Positions 58,046 to 64,000 of a stretch of 64,000 nt of DNA are shown piece after piece (the stretch's first letter is position 1; the number at the start of each line of letters is the position of its first letter). Where the stretch lies: assembly GCF_022965805.1 (NCBI RefSeq), contig NC_133110.1, positions 30,438,668-30,502,667 of the forward strand, read 5' to 3'. This stretch comes from Primulina eburnea. Taxonomy: Eukaryota; Streptophyta; Magnoliopsida; Lamiales; Gesneriaceae. The position numbers and the translations under genes are program-made. The notes under the pieces were generated by a model. That model was given only the letters and a program-made list of their open reading frames with translations. It made no database searches and had not been told where the DNA came from.

Positions 58046-58728
58046 ATAACGAACCTTCGAAGAACAAGTCGACGACAATCCGCACAAGCACGATCGACTA
58101 ACGCCACAAAGTTAAAAACTTTGATAAGTTTGATTTTTGAATAACAAAGCGAAGCTTTGAAAGTTTGAGAGAAAACTCTAAATTTTGATAAAAATATCAA
58201 TAATGAATCTGAAAAGTGTTCAAAATTTCGTGCAAATATGTCTACATATTAGAAAAAGATTGCAAATCTATTTACCAAAATAATCAAAACTCTAACTAGG
58301 TAACTAGGATTTTTCCGGAACTGGTTCGCGCTCGGGCGGTAGAATATTACCGCTAGAGCGCCAAGGGCTCTGCACTATTCACGCTCGGGCGGTAGAATGT
58401 TGCCGCTCGGGCGGCGGGTGTTCTGGAAATCACGTCTTGGACAGTCCATCAGGCGCTCGGGCAGTAGTTTTCTACCGCTCGGGCGCGAAGCATTCTACCA
58501 CTTTTCTTCATTCATCACTTGAATGGTGTTCCTATGACTTCTGAACTCAATCCCATGCACCACAAACCTTCAGCACTCTGCCCCTTGCTTGTAAGTCCTT
58601 CTTCATTGCTCTTAAGTCCGTGCAACGCTTCCTTGAACTTCTTCCATCGTCCCCTCGTGATTGGTCCCTCCGGCAACTCCAAAGGGTCCCATGCTTTCCT
58701 TGGCGCCTGACCATCCGTGTTCGCATCA
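58046..58728 (-). repeat. D1 5' LTR, truncated
   Basis: Matches D2 LTR 61630-62315 and ends GTTCGCATCA exactly where the integrase array restarts. About 190 bp of its left end are missing at the junction with B. Hairpin cassette 58327-58490, with one arm damaged (CGCTAGAGCG). Confidence 0.87.
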
Positions 58729-61445
58729 GGGATTCTATTTTTGTTGTTGTGGATAGATTCTCTAAGATGGCACATTTTATATCTTGTCATAAAACCGATG
58801 ATGCTTCAAACATTGCGGATTTGTTCTTTAGAGAAGTCGCTAGGTTGCATGGCATGCCTAGGACTATTGTTTCTGGTCGCGATGTTAAATTCTTGAGTTA
58901 CTTTTGGAATACTTTATGGGCTAAACTTGGCACAAAATTGTTGTTTTCTACTACTTGTCATCCTCAAACGGATGGACAAACTGAAGTTGTCAATAGAACT
59001 TTGGGAACACTTTTGCGTGCTATTCTTAAAAATAACTTGGATTGAAATTTTTATGGACTTTATTTTAGGGTTGCCTAGGACTAAGAAGGGGAGGGATTCT
59101 ATTTTTGTTGTTGTGGATAGATTCTCTGAGATGGCACATTTTATAGTTTGTCATAAAACGATGATTCTTTAAACATGGCGGATTTGTTCTTTAGAGAAGT
59201 CGGTAGGTTGCATGGCATGCCTAGGACTATTGTTTCTGGTCGCGATGTTAAATTCTTGAGTTACTTTTGGAATACTTTATGGGCTAAACTTGGCCCAAAA
59301 TTGTTGTTTTCTACTACTTGTCATCCTCAAACGGATGGACAAACTGAAGTTGTCAATAGAATTTCGGGAACATTTTGCGTGCTATTCTTAAAAAGAACTT
59401 GGATTGACATTTCTATGGACTTTATTTTGGGGTTGCCGAGGACTAAGAAGGGGAGGGATTGTATTTTTATTGTTGTGGATAGATTCTCTAAGATGGCACA
59501 TTTTATAGCTTGTCATAAAATCGATGATGCTTCAAACATTGCGGATTTGTTCTTTAGAGAAGTCGTTAGGTTTCATGGCATGCCTAGGACTATTGTTTCT
59601 AGTCGCAATGTTAAATTCTTGAGTTACTTTTGGAAGACTTTATGGGCTAAACTTTGCACAAAATTGTTGTTTTCTACTACTTGTCATCCTCAAACGGATG
59701 GACAAACTGAAGTTGTCAATAGAACTTTGGGAACACTTTTGCGTGCTATTCTTAAAAAGAACATGGATTGACATTTCTATGGACTTTATTTTGGGGTTGC
59801 CTAGGACTAAGAAGGGGAGGGATTCTATTTTTGTTGTTGTGGATAGATTCTCTAAGATGGCACATTTTATAGCTTGTCATAAAACCGATGATTCTTCAAA
59901 CATGGCGGATTTGTTCTTTAGAGAAGTCGTTAGGTTGCATGGCATGCCTAGGACTATTGTTTCTGGTCGCGATGTTAAATTCTTGAGTTACTTTTGGAAA
60001 ACTTTATGGGCTAAACTTGGCACAAAATTTTTGTTTTCTACTACTTGTCATCCTCAAACGGATAGACAAACTGAAGTTGTCAATAGAACTTTGGGAACAC
60101 TTTTGCGGGCTATTCTTAAAAATAACTTGGATTGAAATTTTTATGGACTTTATTTTAGGGTTGCCTAGGACTAAGAAGGGGAGGGATTCTATTTTTGTTG
60201 TTGTGGATAGATTCTCTGAGATGGCACATTTTATAGTTTGTCATAAAACGATGATTCTTTAAACATGGCGGATTTGTTCTTTAGAGAAGTCGGTAGGTTG
60301 CATGGCATGCCTAGGACTATTGTTTCTGGTCGCGATGTTAAATTCTTGAGTTACTTTTGGAATACTTTATGGGCTAAACTTGGCCCAAAATTGTTGTTTT
60401 CTACTACTTGTCATCCTCAAACGGATGGACAAACTGAAGTTGTCAATAGAATTTCGGGAACATTTTGCGTGCTATTCTTAAAAAGAACTTGGATTGACAT
60501 TTCTATGGACTTTATTTTGGGGTTGCCGAGGACTAAGAAGGGGAGGGATTGTATTTTTATTGTTGTGGATAGATTCTCTAAGATGGCACATTTTATAGCT
60601 TGTCATAAAATCGATGATGCTTCAAACATTGCGGATTTGTTCTTTAGAGAAGTCGTTAGGTTTCATGGCATGCCTAGGACTATTGTTTCTAGTCGCAATG
60701 TTAAATTCTTGAGTTACTTTTGGAAGACTTTATGGGCTAAACTTTGCACAAAATTGTTGTTTTCTACTACTTGTCATCCTCAAACGGATGGACAAACTGA
60801 AGTTGTCAATAGAACTTTGGGAACACTTTTGCGTGCTATTCTTAAAAAGAACATGGATTGACATTTCTATGGACTTTATTTTGGGGTTGCCTAGGACTAA
60901 GAAGGGGAGGGATTCTATTTTTGTTGTTGTGGATAGATTCTCTAAGATGGCACATTTTATAGCTTGTCATAAAACCGATGATTCTTCAAACATAGCGGAT
61001 TTGTTCTTTAGAGAAGTCGTTAGGTTGCATGGCATGCCTAGGACTATTGTTTCTGGTCGCGATGTTAAATTCTTGAGTTACTTTTGGAAAACTTTATGGG
61101 CTAAACTTGGCACAAAATTTTTGTTTTCTACTACTTGTCATCCTCAAACGGATAGACAAACTGAAGTTGTCAATAGAACTTTGGGAACACTTTTGCGGGC
61201 TATTCTTAAAAAGAACTTAGATTGACATTTCTATGCACTTTTATTTTGGGGTTGCCTAGGACTAAGAAGGGGAGGGATTCTATTTTTGATGTTGTGGATA
61301 GATTCTCTAAGATGGCACATTTTATAGCTTGTCATAAAACGATGATGCTTCAAACATGGCGGATTTGTTCTTTAGAGAAGTCGCTAGGTTGCATGGCATG
61401 CCTAGGACTATTGTTTCTGGTCGCGATGTTAAATTATTGAGTTAC
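58729..61445 (+). repeat. Integrase-core satellite array, segment 3
   Basis: Junction words at 59036, 59398, 59762, 60126, 60488, 60852 and 61216. The block 59036-60125 is nearly identical to 60126-61215 (shift 1090 bp = three monomers minus two single-base deletions, AAAACGATG and ACATTTTGCG, both shared by the copies). Two 198-codon frames (59175-59771 and 60265-60861) are identical in translation. Every monomer again lacks the second catalytic Asp (SGRD, SSRN). The segment starts with the D1 duplication GGGAT and ends at GAGTTAC where D2 begins. Confidence 0.95.
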
Positions 61446-62315
61446 TGATGTGAATCTTTGTACGAACGAATAGCAAAAACGATTAAAATCAAATCGCGCC
61501 CTCAATTCAATAACGAACAAAGAATCGTTGTTGTCCCGATCTTTTGAATCAAGTGTGTGTGTTGTGATTTTCACTTCTAAACTTTAAAAAGTCTAGCAAG
61601 AAATAATCACGAGATAAACAACCGAGAATATAACGAACCTTCGAAGAACAAGTCGACGACAATCCGCACAAGCACGATCGACAAACGCCACAAAGTTAAA
61701 AACTTTGATAAGTTTGATTTTTGTTTGACAAAGCAAAAGCTTTAATTTTTTGAGAGAAAACTCAAGAACAATTATAAAATATCAATAATAATCTGAAAAG
61801 TTGTCCAAAATTTCGTGCAACATATGTTTATATCAAAAGATAACAAAAAAATCTAGTTGCCATAATAATTAAAACTCTAACTAGGAAACTAGGATTCTTC
61901 CCGAAAATGACTCGCGCTCGGGCGGTAGAATTTGACCGCTCGAGCGCCAAGGCTTCTGTACTACTCGCGCTCAAGCGGTAGATTATGACCGCTCGGGCGC
62001 GAGGCTTTCTGGAATTCTTCGCCTCGGACAGTAAGTATGGCGCTCGGGCGGTAATGTTTGACCGCTCGGGCGCCGATGCTGCTAGACTCAACTTTGTCTA
62101 TCTCTTGAATAATGTTCTTGTGACTTCCAAACTCACTTCCAAGCATCAAAAACCCTCCAGCACTTTGCACCTCGCTCGTAAGACCTTCTTCATTGCTCAT
62201 AAGTCCGTGCAACGCTTCCTTGAACTTCTTCAATCGTTCTCTCGTGATTGGTCCCTCCGGAAATTCCAAAGGGTCCCATGCTTTCCTTGGAGCCTGACCA
62301 TCCGTGTTCGCATCA
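61446..62315 (-). repeat. D2 3' LTR
   Basis: 870 bp from TGATGTGAATC to GTTCGCATCA on +, i.e. TGATGCGAAC...CACATCA on the element strand. Hairpin cassette 61911-62077 with arms CGCTCGGGCGGTA and TGACCGCTCGGGCGC. The pol frame enters this LTR and stops at 61961. Confidence 0.9.
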
Positions 62316-64000
62316 TCCTCCCCTTCTTGAAAAGGATTTGTCCTCAAATCCAGCTCATCACCTACATCAAACAACGACAAGTCACTAACATTAAAAGTAG
62401 AACTCACGTTATACTCACCTGTTAGATCGAGTTTGTAGGCATTGTCATTGATCCTTTCAAGGCCTTGAAATGGTCCATCGCCCCTAGGTAATAGCTTTGA
62501 ATGTCTTTTCTCGGGGAACCTCTCCTTCCTCTAGTGTAACCACACCCAATCTCCCTTCTCAAATATCACTTTCTTCTTTCCCTTGTTGGCTTGCTTGGGA
62601 TTTTGCTCATTCTTCTTTTCAATATTGGCCTTGTCCTTTTCATGCAAACCCCTAAAAAATTCAGCTTTCTTTTTGCCATCCATGTTTAACCTTTCACTCA
62701 CAGGTAAAGACATCAAATCCAACGGAGTCAAAGGATTAAAACCATAAACAATCTCAAATGGAGAATAATTCGTAGTTGAATGCGTGCAACGATTATACGC
62801 AAACTCTACAAATGGTAAACAATCTTCCCAATTCTTTAAGTTCTTTTTAAGAATAGCAAGCAAAAGTGTTCGTAAAGTTCTATTGGCCAATCTCGAATAG
62901 CACTTACCTTATCTTCATCAACTTGTATCCCCTTGAGCTTACCACAAAACCAAGAAAGACAAGTTTGTTTGTACAAAAATCACACTTCTTTAAGTTAGCT
63001 TACAAATTTTCAGCCATTAATGTGATTAGTACAAATCTCAAGTGATTAACATGCTCATCCAAGCTCTTTCTATACACTAGAATATCATCAAAGTAAACAA
63101 CAACAAACTTCCCTATGTATGCACGCAAGACATGGTTCATTAACCTCATAATGGTGCTAGGAGCGTTAGTTAAGCCAAAAGGCATGGCCATCCACTCATA
63201 TAACCCGTATTTGGTTTTAAAAGCAGTTTTTCACTCATCACCTTCTCTCATCCTAATTTGGTGATAACCACTCTTCAAATCAATTTATCTAAAGATACAA
63301 GCACCATGCAACTCATCTAACATATCATCTAGTCTAGGTATGGGATGCCTATACTTAATGGTTATGTTATTGATTGCCCTACAATCTACACACATATGCC
63401 ATGAGCCATCTTTCTTAGGAACTAATAAAACAGGCACCGCACAAGGTGACATGGACTCACGCACAAAACCCCTATCTAACAACTCACTTACCTGCCGTTG
63501 AAGCTCCTTCGTCTCCTTCGGATTACTCCTATAAGCTGGACGATTTGGCAATTCACTCCCGGGCACCAAATCAATTTGGTGCTCAATCCCCCTCAATGGT
63601 GGTAGTCCTTGAGGTAGTTCCTCCGGAAATATATCATCAAATTCCTGCAAGAGTGAAACAAAGTGCTCGGAAGGGACCCGGCTATATCACTTGTGTTAAG
63701 GAGGATCTCCTTGTAAAGAATCAACACAAGTGGTTCATGTTTGTGCATAAATTGCTTCAACTCACCTTTTTGGGCCATATAGGATTTTCTTTTGGCCTCT
63801 TTCCTCTCATTTTTTTTTGTATGGCTATCTCACTCTTTTGATCATTTTTTTTTTAGCCAATTCTTTTTTATTCTTCAAGGCCACCTCACTTTTTAATTCA
63901 CTCTTTTTTTCGGCCTCATCTCTCTTCTTTTTTTTCAATTGGTCCTCCAACACTTGCTTTGAGGACAAAGGAAGTAATAAAATGGTTTCTTTCTTCAATA
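61961..64000 (-). pseudogene. pol: D2 pol remnant with RNase H and integrase core deleted
   Basis: Read on minus from 64000: a degenerate Lys/Glu-rich linker, RT start (63650-63285, [40 protein letters not shown]), RT palm (63191-63000) with PFGLTNAP and YFDDILVY, a short RT connection broken by stops, then at about 62893 a joint from the RT connection (IRDWP) straight to [20 protein letters not shown], the end of the integrase core. Integrase C-terminal part to 62531 ([27 protein letters not shown]), one TAG, then [18 protein letters not shown] and the tail that crosses into the LTR (stop at 61961). The missing block contains the segment that forms the array monomer. Confidence 0.86.
62316..62328 (-). 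other. D2 polypurine tract inside the pol frame
   Basis: AAGAAGGGGAGGA on the minus strand, coding for QEGED in the frame that continues into the LTR. Confidence 0.75.

Larger units (their letters stand above)
12318..58728 (-). mobile_element. Element D1: CRM-like Ty3/Gypsy element, internally deleted and interrupted
   Basis: A minus-strand element inserted into the integrase array. Its own parts are 12318-12504 and 40537-41215 (3' LTR), 41216-43757 (pol and gag remnants) and about 58046-58728 (5' LTR, truncated). The rest is E (12505-40531) and B with C (43758 to about 58040). Flanks GACGGAT and GGGATTC give a target duplication of CGGAT/GGGAT with one mismatch. The 364-bp period closes exactly across it (62 bp at 12256-12317 plus 302 bp at 58734-59035). 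RNase H and integrase are absent. A deletion fused the 3' LTR of B to the D1 5' LTR and removed the rest of gag, the PBS and the start of that LTR. Confidence 0.85.
61446..64000 (-). mobile_element. Element D2: second CRM-like element in the array (partial)
   Basis: Minus-strand element starting with its 3' LTR at 61446 and leaving the window at 64000. Same family as D1, with a similar LTR and protein type, but a different internal deletion. Its left flank GTTAC would be the target duplication; the partner lies outside. Confidence 0.88.

Noticed and set aside
1..64000. Host protein genes, tRNA or rRNA genes
   Set aside because: Every long frame is a retrotransposon gag or pol, and no tRNA or rRNA pattern was recognised apart from tRNA-complementary primer sites.

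Overview
The window is plant nuclear DNA made almost entirely of nested Ty3/Gypsy LTR retrotransposons. I see no host gene, tRNA, rRNA or CRISPR array. The evidence for a plant is initiator-Met-tRNA-type primer binding sites, Tekay/Del-like chromovirus gag-pol genes with a C-terminal chromodomain, a CRM-like family whose pol frame runs into its LTR, and CACTA and hAT miniature elements. A dicot is likely, but I cannot name the species. The density of elements and the tandem array suggest centromeric or pericentromeric heterochromatin; this is inference.

The oldest layer is a head-to-tail tandem array with a 364-bp period, seen at 1-2316, 10314-12317 and 58729-61445. Each monomer is the catalytic core of a CRM-like integrase, read on +. 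Removing the inserted elements plus one copy of each 5-bp target duplication makes the period close at exactly 364 bp across both breaks, so the three pieces are one array of about 7.0 kb (about 19 monomers). It has higher-order structure: a 7-monomer (2548 bp) repeat on the left and a 3-monomer (1090 bp) repeat on the right.

Inserted into the array are element A (2317-10313, +, Tekay-like, full length, open gag-pol frame, LTRs that look almost identical), D1 (12318-58728, -, CRM-like, lacking RNase H and integrase) and D2 (61446 to beyond the window, -, same family, a different internal deletion). The 3' LTR of D1 received E (12505-40531, +, old Tekay-like pseudo-element). E received F (15962-27439, +, degraded) and G (32411-40227, -, recent, one nonsense codon before the chromodomain). 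F in turn carries a solo LTR (H, 17140-18727), a hAT-type MITE (23358-23900) and a non-autonomous CACTA element (25490-26695). The gag of D1 received B (43758 to about 58040, +, gag only, 2.9-kb LTRs), whose 3' LTR received C (48370-55290, +, open frame with an in-frame loss of the RT active site and RNase H). Target duplications support nearly every step.

Only A looks autonomous and G is close to it. B, C, D1 and D2 retain LTRs and, in most cases, gag but lack enzymes, so they would depend on help in trans. A recurring feature is that most LTR families carry a cluster of short CG-rich inverted repeats. In A it lies directly upstream of the TATA box. One cassette type is shared by three otherwise different LTR families (C, D and F).
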